From positions 1 to 37,437 of IMG/VR virus record IMGVR_UViG_3300037070_002806: a stretch of 37,437 bases of DNA; one strand, written 5' to 3'. Made by a program: the position numbers and the translations under genes. Under the pieces are notes generated by a model, which was not told the origin of the DNA, searched no databases, and was given only the letters and a program-made list of their open reading frames with translations. This document shows positions 27,101-36,538 of this stretch, one piece after another. Within the stretch, counting starts at the first letter, position 1; each line of letters begins with the position of its first letter. This DNA is from a virus.

Positions 27101-28137
27101 AAAATTGAGTTCTTAGCATTCGTAGCGTCCTCTCCAGAGAATGAACCAATAAAAGTAGAAGAGCTAGCATTCGTTGCACCTTTCCCTGCCCGAGTACCAA
27201 TAAAGTTTGAGAAGTTAGCACTAGCTGCATCAGAACCTGTAAGATACCCAATAAAGTTTGAATTGTATGCATTTGTAGCATTTTCCCCAGCATAATTTCC
27301 TAGAAATACAGAATCTGCAGCACTAGTAGCACCAGCACCAGAACTATTACCAATAAACAGCGCGCCCTCTGCATCATGGGCGAGATACCCCGCACTAATA
27401 CCAATAGCTGTAGCAAGGTCAGCTACCTTGTTTACTACGAAATAGGTTTCACTTCTATCATCATTTTGTATATTGACTATTCTTGCATCGTAATCAATAG
27501 TTTCAAGCCAGAAATCATCTAGTGTGTGTCCTGTCGTTGCACCAAATGTCACATACACGCCATTATCTAATAGTTGTGGTGAGCCAGTAATCGGTACATT
27601 ATTTGTGAATGAACCAGCACTTGTACTGTACCATTTGAAGGTATCAGGTGTTCCAGTACTATCAATTTGAACATAGTAAATATTGTTTCCAAGATAAGAA
27701 TATCCAGGGTCTATAGTAAATGTTGCATCATTAAGTCCTACGACAGAACTAGCAAAGCTATAACTATACGGGTCTAAATTCTCTGTAGATATATCAAGTA
27801 TTTTGGTTACATCGTCTCTTCCGATTCCAACATAATCAGTAAGTGTCGTAGGATAAAGGAATCCATCAGTAGAGTTACGTGACCAGAAGGAGCCGCCAGA
27901 ACCTACATAAACCTCCCAATCAGTGTTGTCGATAGTAGTACCTGATTGAGCAGAGAGGATGTAAGTGACCATTTGTCCACCACCATCATCTTGTACGGTG
28001 ACTTTAAGCCCCTTAAAACGCATGACACCTGGAATAGCATCACGTTCTGCAATGTCAGCAACAGTATCACGAGAATCCAAGGGAACCTGTGAACTGAGAT
28101 CGAATCCTGTTGATAGTTGTATGCCGTTTCCAATCAT
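24196..28137 (-). CDS. Large tail fibre with YadA-head-like repeats
   Basis: 1313 residues, the largest gene. The N-terminus (GIQLSTGFDLSSQVPLDSRD, then DIAERDAIPGVM) matches the start of many phage tail fibres that attach to the virion. Two blocks (about 255-360 and 475-620) hold tandem repeats of about 15-16 residues, GxxAGxxATxAxxSxFIG, resembling the left-handed beta-roll heads of YadA-type trimeric adhesins. Each block ends in a similar SGWSIL(I/L)G module. A long Ser/Thr/Gly-rich region follows, and the C-terminus (ANTRIFLTVGTLGTVAVAQA ... SVVQYLLVEP) is a tip/trimerisation-type domain. It should bind the host surface. Confidence 0.85.
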   Translation of the reverse strand: MIGNGIQLSTGFDLSSQVPLDSRDTVADIAERDAIPGVMRFKGLKVTVQDDGGGQMVTYILSAQSGTTIDNTDWEVYVGSGGSFWSRNSTDGFLYPTTLTDYVGIGRDDVTKILDISTENLDPYSYSFASSVVGLNDATFTIDPGYSYLGNNIYYVQIDSTGTPDTFKWYSTSAGSFTNNVPITGSPQLLDNGVYVTFGATTGHTLDDFWLETIDYDARIVNIQNDDRSETYFVVNKVADLATAIGISAGYLAHDAEGALFIGNSSGAGATSAADSVFLGNYAGENATNAYNSNFIGYLTGSDAASANFSNFIGTRAGKGATNASSSTFIGSFSGEDATNAKNSIFIGQNSGVSDTVDNTSSGWSILIGNYTHTGGFQNSVLLGGGDYFTQQSNTKDNQFMLADTITEVRWSGVEYTLPTALGSAGYVLTDVAGDGVLTWEAGGGTGGNFVDVDIANNSVYSGLIGAISLDNSTFLGKDAGASTTDAYYSVFIGDEAGNGAISAVNSNFIGTQSGWGATDAYGSSFMGWQAGYEATGAHYSVFIGNEAGSGATAAENAVIIGNAAGVGATDATQGIFIGALSGFQATDAYNGIFMGTYAGYQAANARSGIFIGNEAGKSDTVNNTASGWSILLGEYTNTGGFQNSILLGSGTGSMATIANTADDQFMVADSISNYRFHGVEYLMPGVGGSVGDALTITDDTGGIYTLDWQAGGGGVPTTITVASETSDTTSFVGFFTDETGNLQPKTNPNLRFNASTSALGLGAAPDARLTVSEQSTIQAAVSGSTAHFVGTDANPLRLTFDTHNNSTSSGTAFMVRRSRGTSTTPSAVQSGDILASYNARGYGTSQYAAGSTGLISMVATETFTNTANGTAITFSTTPDGSVTAAETARIISTGLTLTPATLTGSQTNSAIDLAQTWNTSGLVNALKMNITNTASNSGSTGILIQEGGANRFRFLLASASIAIGSGNNNTGFGTATATTGAGSATGNALRFYSQVGTTSTNQGYDYWFTPVSARQPTSGTSGGTRWTGTFSPTSGTGTYDHFSLAATINQTGGASGITRGIYIDPVLTAAADWRSLEITNNSGKGVYQTGASATNNFVGKTLFGATGTPATTLHTISTTEQYRNGYDASNYMSFTTASTGSTTFALTGTSPTFTFSNSVNVSTFSLSVGTASTAARLVSTYNSGDQLRLAYDGSNYTTFQVGSGGDMTITPTGGDISIGGNVKLNSSGNGLYIAEGSNATMGTATLSGGTVTVNNTKVTANTRIFLTVGTLGTVAVAQAVAVTARSVGTSFTITSAGITDTSVVQYLLVEPN

Positions 28138-28138
28138 A

Positions 28139-29473
28139 TTATGTAAATTTATAGGTGTTGTTAAAATTCACCTGTGTTGTAATCAATTTAAGCTGATACA
28201 CGTTGTATGTCTGCGGTGTTCCATCCAACCCTGTTACAGATACAGTATACACATCATACGCGTTAATTGTCTCAAACCCGTTTTTATCCAAAATAGATAC
28301 CAAAGAACCATACGCCGCGGGATAAGCAAAGACATATGTTTGGTTGGTAGGAGAGGTTGTTGTAAGAGTGTTTTGTTTAACTTGAAGAATAGGAGTAAGT
28401 GCATAGACTTCAGCCCCTGTAAGGTGAGTTGCAGAATGAACCCCATACAAGAACGGATAAACATAGGTGAATGTAAGTGTGTTCGATTGTGAAGTAGGCT
28501 TTATATTATCAGTGGCACGAGCAAAGAAAGTCGTTGTGGTAGTAATGTCTGTAGTATCGGTATACGTTTCAGTTCCTCCATTAGGGAAGTCTGCTGGATC
28601 ATGGGTAGCGATTAATGAGCCATTTCTAAAGAATGTAACGACGGCAATCGGATTACTGTGCTTTACCGTATTTGCCATAAGGAGAATCGAAGTTATATCG
28701 TCTCCAAACTCTTTTATCCCTTGTGTTGGTGAGGAAGTAAGGGTCAGAGTAGGGGCTAGATCGCCATAAAATGCCTCCCAGAGAGTTTGTTCGATTGGAA
28801 TAGTGTCTGTACCTAAGTCTGTACCTGCAGCAATTCCTCCTACAGTAAAGGTGGTAATACCAAGTGGTGTCCAGTTACCGCCTGAACCGTTACCATCTGA
28901 ACTTTTATTGATGAGAAATTGTGTTCGCTGCCAGAGGTCATCAATGAGTTTTTGATGGTCTTTGAGTGTTGCAAATTCTTCAAGTCCACGAATAGCTTTC
29001 TTATCTAAACGTTCATCTCCTTCGAGGAGTTCAAGTTTATTACGGATGTCTTCTGCACTTTCAGGGTCAGGAACAAATGGGATACTTTCACGGATTGCAT
29101 CGAGCTGTTCTTGGATCGTTGAAAGGTCAGTTTCTTTGAAGACAGGAATTTGACTGATGATTTCTTCTCGGGTCTTTTCAATAGAGGTTCTAACATCCTC
29201 CTTAAAGGCTGAAATGGCCTCTAGGAGAGAATTTTGTGCTTTAGATGAGGATTTGTCTTGTTTCGATAATTTACTCTCTAATTCAACAATTTTGGATTCG
29301 ATAAACTCAACAATTTCTTTTGACGTTGACTCAAGATTATTTCCTGAAGTTTCTTTATATTCTTCTAGTTTTTCAATAATAATGACAAGAGAAGCTCCAA
29401 AATCCTCTGAAGAGACATAGCTGTTATCTACTACTTTTGCGAGTGCTTCGAGTTGTTGTAATTTATCATCCAT
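28139..29473 (-). CDS. Fibre or appendage protein with coiled coil and Ig-like domain
   Basis: 444 residues. Residues 1-180 are a long coiled coil. A glycine-rich hinge (SDGNGSGGNW) comes next, then a beta-rich region (TLTLTSSPTQGIKEFGDDIT ... TTTFFARATDNIKPTSQSNTLT) resembling Ig-like domains of phage surface proteins, and a C-terminal globular domain. The layout suggests a trimeric stalk with a receptor-facing tip. It precedes the large fibre gene by one base. A TATACT box lies 28 bp above its start. Confidence 0.7.
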   Translation of the reverse strand: MDDKLQQLEALAKVVDNSYVSSEDFGASLVIIIEKLEEYKETSGNNLESTSKEIVEFIESKIVELESKLSKQDKSSSKAQNSLLEAISAFKEDVRTSIEKTREEIISQIPVFKETDLSTIQEQLDAIRESIPFVPDPESAEDIRNKLELLEGDERLDKKAIRGLEEFATLKDHQKLIDDLWQRTQFLINKSSDGNGSGGNWTPLGITTFTVGGIAAGTDLGTDTIPIEQTLWEAFYGDLAPTLTLTSSPTQGIKEFGDDITSILLMANTVKHSNPIAVVTFFRNGSLIATHDPADFPNGGTETYTDTTDITTTTTFFARATDNIKPTSQSNTLTFTYVYPFLYGVHSATHLTGAEVYALTPILQVKQNTLTTTSPTNQTYVFAYPAAYGSLVSILDKNGFETINAYDVYTVSVTGLDGTPQTYNVYQLKLITTQVNFNNTYKFT

Positions 29474-29529
29474 GAGTTATTAACAGGGGTATGTTGACTT
29501 TAGTATAGCGTAAGTGCTTTGATTTAGGT

Positions 29530-29598
29530 ATGGGATTCATTGGAGTAATTATCACAATTTGGTTCATACTTTGGCTTCTAAATCAAATTAAGGTTTAA
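29530..29598 (+). CDS. Possible 22-residue hydrophobic peptide
   Basis: Rightward ATG 29530 to TAA 29598 in the 114-bp gap, overlapping the 3' end of the minus-strand gene by 11 bp. The peptide (GFIGVIITIWFILWLLNQ) is one hydrophobic helix. There is no good promoter or ribosome site. It is listed because similar plus-strand micropeptides occur at 12.3 kb, but chance is a fair explanation. Confidence 0.2.
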   Translation: MGFIGVIITIWFILWLLNQIKV

Positions 29599-31141
29599 TT
29601 TGAGATCGAGCTCTCTTAATAATCCTCTTAGGAGAGGTAATCTTTTTCTCGATCAGATCAAGTCCTTTTTGAACAATTCCAGTCTTCGAGAGTGGTGGAA
29701 GTTCAAGTAATGAACGTGCTCGAACATCGCCGAGTGTGTCCATGACAAACTTTGCTATGGTCGCATCTTCAGCGAGGTTTACTCCGTAATACTTTTGAAT
29801 ATCAGCGAAGAGTTTTTTCGTACCAGAGTCTTGAGGTGAAAAGAATCTCTTTAGAAGTGATCCTCCTCGGTTTCCGTCTTCTCCGAGACGCTTGTTGAGT
29901 TCTTGATATATCTTGTTGCGGTTACGCCATTCAAGATTGAGCTTTGAGTAGTCATCTGATCCGAGTTTTCCGTCTACAAATGATTTATTCTTCTCGTTCA
30001 AGTCACGGATTGCCTTGTTTACAACTGATTGAGTGCGAGAGGTAACAGGGATAGATGTTCCACCCTTTTGTTCAAAAAGAGTACTTTGGAGTCGATCGAC
30101 GGTTGCATCGACACTTTGTACAGTGGGATTCTTTCCAAGAGCTTCGAGTTCCTCGATCGCAGAAGTGACGAGGTTTCGTTCTGATTTGGTGAGTTTTCCT
30201 TGACGAAATGCTTGTAATTCAGCGAGTGGAGCGGTTGTAACATCTGGAGCCTTTGTTGATCCTACTGATTCGAGCGTTGCAGCTTTCTGTTTACCGAGAT
30301 TTCCAAGAACTTCTTTCATTTTCGGAAGAAGATTGTTTGCGGTTTCTCCTGCTTGTTCAAGAGGGGTCAAAACTTCACCACTCTTTAAAGCTTCTTCTCC
30401 AGCTTTTACATAACGATCGAACTTTTCAACATTCGTCTTTTCAAGAATTGATTTGGTCTGTTGATTGATTTTAGTATCAGTAATTTTATTTACAATTTCT
30501 TTCGGGTATTTTGTAGCATTTGAAAGAACCCCATCAATAGCATTCACTGCACCCTCTGTTCCTTCTTTGACGATCTGGCCAGCTTCCTTAAGTCCTTGTT
30601 TTGCCACCTTGCCACCAACACCGAGTGCTTCTGCACCAACAAAGTTTGCAGCAAGTTCAGTGAATCCGAAGATGGCGTCGATGTCACGAGCAAGAGCGGG
30701 ATTATCTGCTTTGATGGTTTCATATTTCTGAATCATTGATTGTACAGGATCACTTTCGATTACTGGACGAACTACAGGATTATCCACGAGCGTTTTAAGG
30801 TTTGATTTTGCATTGTCTTCCATTTGCTGTGGAAGAATTGTTTTTGCTGCGCCTTTGACTGTTTCATTGATGATGTCAGCCCCAAATCCAAAAACCTGAC
30901 CAAGCTTTTGAAAACCTGTCCTAAATGCTCCTTGTTTTCCTTCAGCTTGTGCCTGATTACTTGCTTCGATATTTGTGTTTCGTTCTGCGGCCGCATTTTT
31001 ATAACCCGAGATTGTTTGTTTGACATCAGAGATAGCGTCTTGCCCGTACGTTTGATTTTCTTTATTTGATGAAGCGTCTAGTTGTGATAGACCGACTTCA
31101 CCGTAGAGCTTTTTAAATTCTTCTGGGGATATTGTTTTCAT
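29588..31141 (-). CDS. Internal virion (ejection-like) protein
   Basis: 517 residues, mostly helical, Lys/Glu/Gln/Ala-rich, with no membrane segments apart from a mildly hydrophobic stretch (IFGFTELAANFVGAEALGVG, about 165-185). The C-terminus is strongly basic (KITSPKRIIKRARSQIKP). It follows the virion lysozyme gene, the usual place for proteins ejected with the DNA in short-tailed phages. An ejection role is inferred from composition and order. Confidence 0.55.
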   Translation of the reverse strand: MKTISPEEFKKLYGEVGLSQLDASSNKENQTYGQDAISDVKQTISGYKNAAAERNTNIEASNQAQAEGKQGAFRTGFQKLGQVFGFGADIINETVKGAAKTILPQQMEDNAKSNLKTLVDNPVVRPVIESDPVQSMIQKYETIKADNPALARDIDAIFGFTELAANFVGAEALGVGGKVAKQGLKEAGQIVKEGTEGAVNAIDGVLSNATKYPKEIVNKITDTKINQQTKSILEKTNVEKFDRYVKAGEEALKSGEVLTPLEQAGETANNLLPKMKEVLGNLGKQKAATLESVGSTKAPDVTTAPLAELQAFRQGKLTKSERNLVTSAIEELEALGKNPTVQSVDATVDRLQSTLFEQKGGTSIPVTSRTQSVVNKAIRDLNEKNKSFVDGKLGSDDYSKLNLEWRNRNKIYQELNKRLGEDGNRGGSLLKRFFSPQDSGTKKLFADIQKYYGVNLAEDATIAKFVMDTLGDVRARSLLELPPLSKTGIVQKGLDLIEKKITSPKRIIKRARSQIKP

Positions 31142-31143
31142 AA

Positions 31144-32994
31144 TTATGCAAAGTATCCTTCGCGTTCTGCCATTTTCCTAATAATTGTGAGGAGTTCACT
31201 TTGACTAAGAGATCCAATAGTTTTTCCTTTGTATTGTGGTACAAGGTCTGCTCCATACCCATTGTTACTCCATTTTTTAAGAGCTTGATCGACCGAAAGG
31301 TTTTTATACACACCAGAAGAGAGGAGTCGAGCTGCTGCATTAAATCCATCTTCAGGTGTTTTAAATGTAAGGAATTGACCACCATCTGAAGCTGCTTTCG
31401 GGTCTACCCCTGCAACACCATTAAATGACGATGTAAATGCACTCTTTTTGATGTTAAGTGGATTATTGTTACGCTGTGGACGGTTCCCCGATGTTCCAGG
31501 AGCATAACTTACAGAGTCAGAAGAGGTACTTTCTCCTGGTGCTTTAAGCGAAGTAATTGATCCATCACGATTCTTTGTGTAGATAGACCCATCTGGCATT
31601 TTAGTTGCTCCTACATTTACAGGATCACCACCTTTGAGGACATAATCACGCTTTGCATAATTTGCAATCTTTTCAAGCTCCGCTTTAAAGTCTTTTTCTC
31701 GAGCACTATAACCTGTTACTTTTCCATTACTGTTTTTATTTGCCCATGAGCCAATTTTAGAGGCAGAAGCAGCGAGAAGTCTGAGCTCTCCCTCTGAGAG
31801 GGCTCCGAATGTTGCACCGTTTGCTTTAGCGTTAATGAGTTTTTCAAGTGTCAATCCCTCAACAAGTTGTTGTGTCCCTGCAATGAAGTTCTGTTTCTGA
31901 CCAGTGAAGTCAATTTTATCTCGATTAAAGAATGTTGGGCCAACAGCAGAATCAATCCCTTTACTATTAAGGAGACCATCAACAGTGGTTACTTGGTCTT
32001 CAAGACTTGTAAGTTGAGCTTGGGTACCCACACCGCTTCCATCGCCAACATCTGATCCACGAGCAATAACATTTCCTTGTGCATCAAATCGTGTTTGATC
32101 TTTTCCAAGGGTAAAAGCATCATCGGTAGCTGACTTCTTAGCTGCTTCAAGATTAGCCTTTTTAAGTTCAAAGGCTTGTTCCGCTTCAAGCTTCTCTTTC
32201 TCGGTCATATCATTTCCCCAGAGAGAAATTTGCGCCTTGAGATTTTCAAGCTGTGATTCATATGGAGCAAATTCAGCGTCAACCTTAGATTGTGCTATTT
32301 CAAATGCACTTTGATAATCACCTTGCGCTCTTAATCGTTCAATAGCAATATCTGCCTTTTCAGATGTTTGGCGACGCTGGAGTTGTTGAATTTGTGAATT
32401 TGTTTCTGCTGCTGAAAGCCCACTTCCCTGAATTGCTTCAATTTTTTTCTGATAAAGCTGGTCAATAGCCATCGCTTTTCTTTCAAGTGAGCGAACTTCA
32501 TCTTTTTTTACCTGGACTCCTTCTTCTTGTTGAATTTCAGCAGCACGAGCATTTTTTGTACCCATTTTACCGTATACATCCTTTAGTTGTTGTGAAAAGC
32601 TTGATTGTTGCTGTTGAGAAGTAATAGGTGCATCATTTGTACCATCAGAATAGTTAGTAATAGTATTTCCATCCTTTCCTACAACCTGATTTCCTGTAAG
32701 GGTCGTTCCAACCTTTGACTCAACATTGTTTTGTGCAGTCTGGTCTACGGGAATAGTTGTTACGTCTTTTGGTTGTGTTCCTAGAATAGTTGGATCAATT
32801 TTTGGTTGTACTCCAGGACTAGTTATCGGTTGCTGTTGTAAATATCCAAGAAGCTGTGTATTTTGCTGTGCTGTTCCTTGATACCCTTGAATACCAGCTT
32901 GCGATGCAATACCTTGTCTATTTTGAACTGAGGGAAGAGTTTGTCCTTGTGCAGAATAATATTCGTATAAATTTTTAGAATTAGAAGGGTTCAT
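31144..32994 (-). CDS. Virion protein with C-terminal lysozyme-like domain
   Basis: 616 residues. The N-terminal 130 residues are Gln/Gly/Thr-rich and disordered. Residues about 150-300 form a long coiled coil. The last 110 residues (QRNNNPLNIKKSAFTSSF, then QFLTFKTPEDGFNAAARLL, DQALKKWSNNGYGADLV, IRKMAEREGYF) match the phage structural lysozyme/transglycosylase type. It likely sits in the tail or is ejected, and opens the cell wall for DNA entry. Position between the propeller and ejection proteins supports this. Confidence 0.7.
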   Translation of the reverse strand: MNPSNSKNLYEYYSAQGQTLPSVQNRQGIASQAGIQGYQGTAQQNTQLLGYLQQQPITSPGVQPKIDPTILGTQPKDVTTIPVDQTAQNNVESKVGTTLTGNQVVGKDGNTITNYSDGTNDAPITSQQQQSSFSQQLKDVYGKMGTKNARAAEIQQEEGVQVKKDEVRSLERKAMAIDQLYQKKIEAIQGSGLSAAETNSQIQQLQRRQTSEKADIAIERLRAQGDYQSAFEIAQSKVDAEFAPYESQLENLKAQISLWGNDMTEKEKLEAEQAFELKKANLEAAKKSATDDAFTLGKDQTRFDAQGNVIARGSDVGDGSGVGTQAQLTSLEDQVTTVDGLLNSKGIDSAVGPTFFNRDKIDFTGQKQNFIAGTQQLVEGLTLEKLINAKANGATFGALSEGELRLLAASASKIGSWANKNSNGKVTGYSAREKDFKAELEKIANYAKRDYVLKGGDPVNVGATKMPDGSIYTKNRDGSITSLKAPGESTSSDSVSYAPGTSGNRPQRNNNPLNIKKSAFTSSFNGVAGVDPKAASDGGQFLTFKTPEDGFNAAARLLSSGVYKNLSVDQALKKWSNNGYGADLVPQYKGKTIGSLSQSELLTIIRKMAEREGYFA

Positions 32995-32995
32995 G

Positions 32996-34819
32996 TTATT
33001 GATTGAGTGTATCAGGTTTATGTATAAGTTGTAAGTAATTGAGTTCTCCGACTCCCGTAAAGTACATCACGCATTTTAATTGAATCCAGGGTGCACCTGC
33101 TCCTCCAATTTCAGCGAAGTCAAAGTTGGTTGCGTGATTAGTGATTGTTTTTATTTTCTTCCATTTTTGGAATCGGGCACGAGAGTCTCCTGTTGCGCCT
33201 GTAACAGCGTTTTCAAGAGTTACGGTGTAAGTCCCAGATTCCTCACTAATAGCCGTTATATGCTCAATTTGGCCCCCTCCAGTGCCTTGAGTAATTTCTA
33301 CCTCATCTCCAATTTGGATCGTTGAAAGATCCTCAGTTGAGGTAAGTACAGTTTCTGAAGTCCAGGAAACTCTTACTTCGATAGGATCGACCTCTTTAAC
33401 TCGGTATTTAATGACGATACGATCACTCTCATTGAGAAGATTTTTATATATGGCATAACATCGTTGCCATACTTCTGTGACATTCTGTGAATCAATCTTT
33501 GTTGTTACAAAGTAACCAACTTTTCCAATAAGGTTTTGTGTATCGTTGATAAAAATACCGTACAATCTATCAGATGTAGTACCTCCATCAGTTGCATCAT
33601 CACCATTTAAAAAATACTGTACGCCCATAAGAATATCTCCATTTAAATCAGATGAGTCGCTTGTTGATTTTGCATTAAATAGTGCTCCAATATCTGCAAT
33701 ACGATTCTGGAAATAATCAGTTTGAGTAGTAGTGACATCATATTGCCATTGTGAAATAGAATATTTGTGATAAAGACCGATTGTTTCGTCGTATTCCCAT
33801 ACACCAGAAGGAAGATTTTCTAATATGGTATTCTCAGCATCGTCTACACGATTATTTATGAGCATTAGAATTCGATCATTACGGATTATCATTCCACGAT
33901 TATGAATAAATTGTTGGGTCACTGAATTAGTGGGATTGCGAAGATACACACTCGTTGGAACAGGTAGTTCTGCGACGGTAGTAAACCCTGATCCATTGAA
34001 CTTCTGTAACTTACCATTTGCATCGACAATATATGGGATATCATCTTTGATAATCATTGAAAGTGCTCCAATAGAATCAAGATAATAAATCTTTTGTACT
34101 TGATTAGAAGCTCCATCCCATTCCATTACCTTACCCTGACGTCCTGCTGAATGTTGTATACCTGTTTTATCAATAGTGGCAATCCAAATTCGAGTCGAAG
34201 AGGCTCTGATGCAAGTAATCGTGTTTACAGTAGACCCACCAGCCCCGTTATCCGCGAGTTGTAGGGTAAAATCAACAGTATTAGGTGTTCCTGAAGGATT
34301 TGAGTTTACATCAGCAAGACTAATTGATGAAATCTTTGACGTACTGTTTGAATAGTACAAACGACCACCAAATACACAACATGAGGTAGTTGAGGTTCCG
34401 ATATTTGAACCAATCTCTGTCCACGTTCCATCAAATTTTCGTATTTCTGAAGTACCGATCACATAGAGTGCTCCATTAAAAAGTTCCATATCACTTCCGT
34501 CTCCGACTGCAGGAGAATTTGAAGTTGCATCAGTAATAAATACATCTGATGTATCCCCTGCGTTGTACATCATCTTACCTGCAATAGCCCAAATACGATC
34601 AGTATTTGAGTGCCGATACATACGAAATGCCACAGGAGTAGTCATATCAGTGACATCATCGTCATCTGACTTAGTAACAATCATTCCTCGGGGAGCGAGA
34701 CGAATACGACCAACATTTTCAGTAAGGTCAAGATCTTGTGAAGACCAAATATTTCCAAGAACATCGGTATATCCGAGTTGTTTAAATGCTCCTGGCTGTG
34801 CGGGGAATCTAATCGTCAT
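32996..34819 (-). CDS. Beta-propeller-like tail protein
   Basis: 607 residues, all-beta, with repeated patterns of short strands ending in turn motifs (ELFNGALYVIGTSEIRKFDG, CVFGGRLYYSNSTSKI, IKDDIPYIVDANGKLQKFNG). Such blade-like repeats occur in tail hub or nozzle proteins of short-tailed phages. The C-terminal 150 residues are a different beta domain (EVDPIEVRVSWTSETVLT). It is placed between the fibre-like genes and the virion lysozyme. It probably forms part of the short tail. Confidence 0.65.
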   Translation of the reverse strand: MTIRFPAQPGAFKQLGYTDVLGNIWSSQDLDLTENVGRIRLAPRGMIVTKSDDDDVTDMTTPVAFRMYRHSNTDRIWAIAGKMMYNAGDTSDVFITDATSNSPAVGDGSDMELFNGALYVIGTSEIRKFDGTWTEIGSNIGTSTTSCCVFGGRLYYSNSTSKISSISLADVNSNPSGTPNTVDFTLQLADNGAGGSTVNTITCIRASSTRIWIATIDKTGIQHSAGRQGKVMEWDGASNQVQKIYYLDSIGALSMIIKDDIPYIVDANGKLQKFNGSGFTTVAELPVPTSVYLRNPTNSVTQQFIHNRGMIIRNDRILMLINNRVDDAENTILENLPSGVWEYDETIGLYHKYSISQWQYDVTTTQTDYFQNRIADIGALFNAKSTSDSSDLNGDILMGVQYFLNGDDATDGGTTSDRLYGIFINDTQNLIGKVGYFVTTKIDSQNVTEVWQRCYAIYKNLLNESDRIVIKYRVKEVDPIEVRVSWTSETVLTSTEDLSTIQIGDEVEITQGTGGGQIEHITAISEESGTYTVTLENAVTGATGDSRARFQKWKKIKTITNHATNFDFAEIGGAGAPWIQLKCVMYFTGVGELNYLQLIHKPDTLNQ

Positions 34820-34820
34820 G

Positions 34821-35399
34821 TTATACGCTCGTTACGGCAGCCCATGCAGTGCCGTTGTAGAAATTAATCTTAGAAGTTGTGCTATTAAATATAGTCATAC
34901 CAGTCGCAGGGAGTAATATTGCATCACGTTCCGTTGTGGTATAGCTCGGCATAACACTTCCGTTATTTGAAACCCATGATAACCCGTTGAAGAAATCGAG
35001 AGTGAATGTATCTGAATTGAATATAATTGCACCAAAATTAACCCCTGTGAGGGCATCACGCTGTACGGTTGTATAGATAGGTGCGTTGGCATCATTCCAG
35101 AACACACCATCCCATTGCTGAAGTGTTGAAGTGTCAGTATTGAAGATCACAATACCCCGAGTGAGGATGTTGACGGCCATACGATCACGCTGCTCTGTTG
35201 AGATATTAGCGAACCCTGTTCCTTTTGTAGTAGAGAACACTGCTGTAAGAGCGGGGTAGTCTTGTGAGAGCCACTTTCCAAACCCCATAGGAGTTCGACC
35301 TTCAGTCTTTAGAAGCACTGACTCAATAACATCAGTCTGAAACTGATTGCTTTTACTGAGGTACTGTTCTATTTTCTTGAGTCGATCTTCTATATCCAT
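34821..35399 (-). CDS. Tail/receptor-binding protein with three IFN-type repeats
   Basis: 192 residues. An N-terminal coiled coil (IEDRLKKIEQYLSKSNQFQT) anchors three repeats of about 40 residues: (R)GIVIFNTDTSTLQQWDGVFW, GAIIFNSDTFTLDFFNGLSW and GMTIFNSTTSKINFYNGTAW. This T-x-x-x-RD-x-L ... IFN ... NGxxW repeat is common in phage surface proteins. It should form a small beta-rich trimer. It may be a receptor-binding or a fibre-linking protein. Confidence 0.65.
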   Translation of the reverse strand: MDIEDRLKKIEQYLSKSNQFQTDVIESVLLKTEGRTPMGFGKWLSQDYPALTAVFSTTKGTGFANISTEQRDRMAVNILTRGIVIFNTDTSTLQQWDGVFWNDANAPIYTTVQRDALTGVNFGAIIFNSDTFTLDFFNGLSWVSNNGSVMPSYTTTERDAILLPATGMTIFNSTTSKINFYNGTAWAAVTSV

Positions 35400-35401
35400 A
35401 A

Positions 35402-36535
35402 TTATGCGTCAAATCTCATAGCTAACACTTGGGTATCAGCAACTATGTCAGTTGATGGGTCAAACGATGAGGGTGTAGTATTGGCAGTAATAGTTACGTT
35501 TCCAGAATATGCTGGTTCTCCTGTAACTCCGTTTAATAGTGAACCTGATGTAGCGGTAGTCTGAATAAATACAATTTCGGTTGTACTGTTTGAGTGTGTC
35601 GCAATATAGTAATTTAGGTTTGATTTTATATTCCAAGGAGTACTTAAGGTGTGGGTGAATAGTCCAGTTCCACTAATTGTTGCGGTTGTTTCGTTGTATA
35701 GTCTGTTTCCTAATTCATCAAACAATGCAAGGTCTATAGTACCTGCTGCAGAAACAGTAGATACATCTAATGTAATCGTAGTTGCAATAATGTTTCCAGG
35801 TGCATTGATAAGCGCAACAGGCATTTCAGTATTATCTGAAAGTTGAATACCTGAACTAAGACTACGACCTCCTGATACAGGGAATGCAACAAATGATTGG
35901 AGTTCTGAAGTTGCTTCTGAGGTTGAATAAAGAATGGTTACCGTAACACTACCTTGTGTAGGTACTCCTTCTGGAATGACTACTACAGGATTAGGGTTAG
36001 TTGTAAAATCAAATGAAGTATTATCGCCATCTGTTGTACCAGTGAGTACAGCGATTGCCGTAGCATCAACTTGTCCTCCGATAATCGTTCCTGCATTTAC
36101 TTCTCGTACGGTAAGAGTCGAAGTTGCGTCAAATTCATCTGTAATCTGGTATACAACTCCAACAGGCACTGCATCTTCTGGTAAATCGTTAGTAAATGTT
36201 GCTACTCCGTCACCACCGACGTTTGCAAAATCAGCAAATCCAAATGTTTCACTGAGATTTGAAAGTCCACCACCACTTCCGCCTCCTGAAACAAAGTTAT
36301 TTACTTCTGTTTGAAATGAATTATTGGTAGTAAGTGTAGTAATGAAATAATCATTATCTATAAGTTCATCAATGAATGTTGTTGAATTTGCAATGTGTAT
36401 CTCAAGATTATCTGCTGTAATAGCTTTTGCTCGTCCGCCATCTGATACGTCACCAACGATGATTAAGTCACCGCTTGCTACGTCTGTGAGTACGTCGAGT
36501 CCTGTTGATTTTTCGTCTGAAGTATATGCTGGCAT
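35402..36535 (-). CDS. Fibre-like structural protein, 377 residues
   Basis: A Ser/Thr/Gly/Val-rich protein without membrane segments. The N-terminus (YTSDEKSTGLDVLTDVASGD) resembles attachment regions of phage fibres. A glycine hinge (FVSGGGSGGGLSNL, about 85-95) separates it from two beta-rich domains, the last with VTITANTTPSSFDPSTDIVA. It lies two genes below the connector. It is most likely a side fibre or baseplate-like protein. Confidence 0.65.
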   Translation of the reverse strand: MPAYTSDEKSTGLDVLTDVASGDLIIVGDVSDGGRAKAITADNLEIHIANSTTFIDELIDNDYFITTLTTNNSFQTEVNNFVSGGGSGGGLSNLSETFGFADFANVGGDGVATFTNDLPEDAVPVGVVYQITDEFDATSTLTVREVNAGTIIGGQVDATAIAVLTGTTDGDNTSFDFTTNPNPVVVIPEGVPTQGSVTVTILYSTSEATSELQSFVAFPVSGGRSLSSGIQLSDNTEMPVALINAPGNIIATTITLDVSTVSAAGTIDLALFDELGNRLYNETTATISGTGLFTHTLSTPWNIKSNLNYYIATHSNSTTEIVFIQTTATSGSLLNGVTGEPAYSGNVTITANTTPSSFDPSTDIVADTQVLAMRFDA

Positions 36536-36538
36536 GGT

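Noticed and set aside
24257-27295. Several long plus-strand frames inside the large fibre gene
   Set aside because: They are shadows produced by repeat-rich, low-complexity coding DNA on the other strand.
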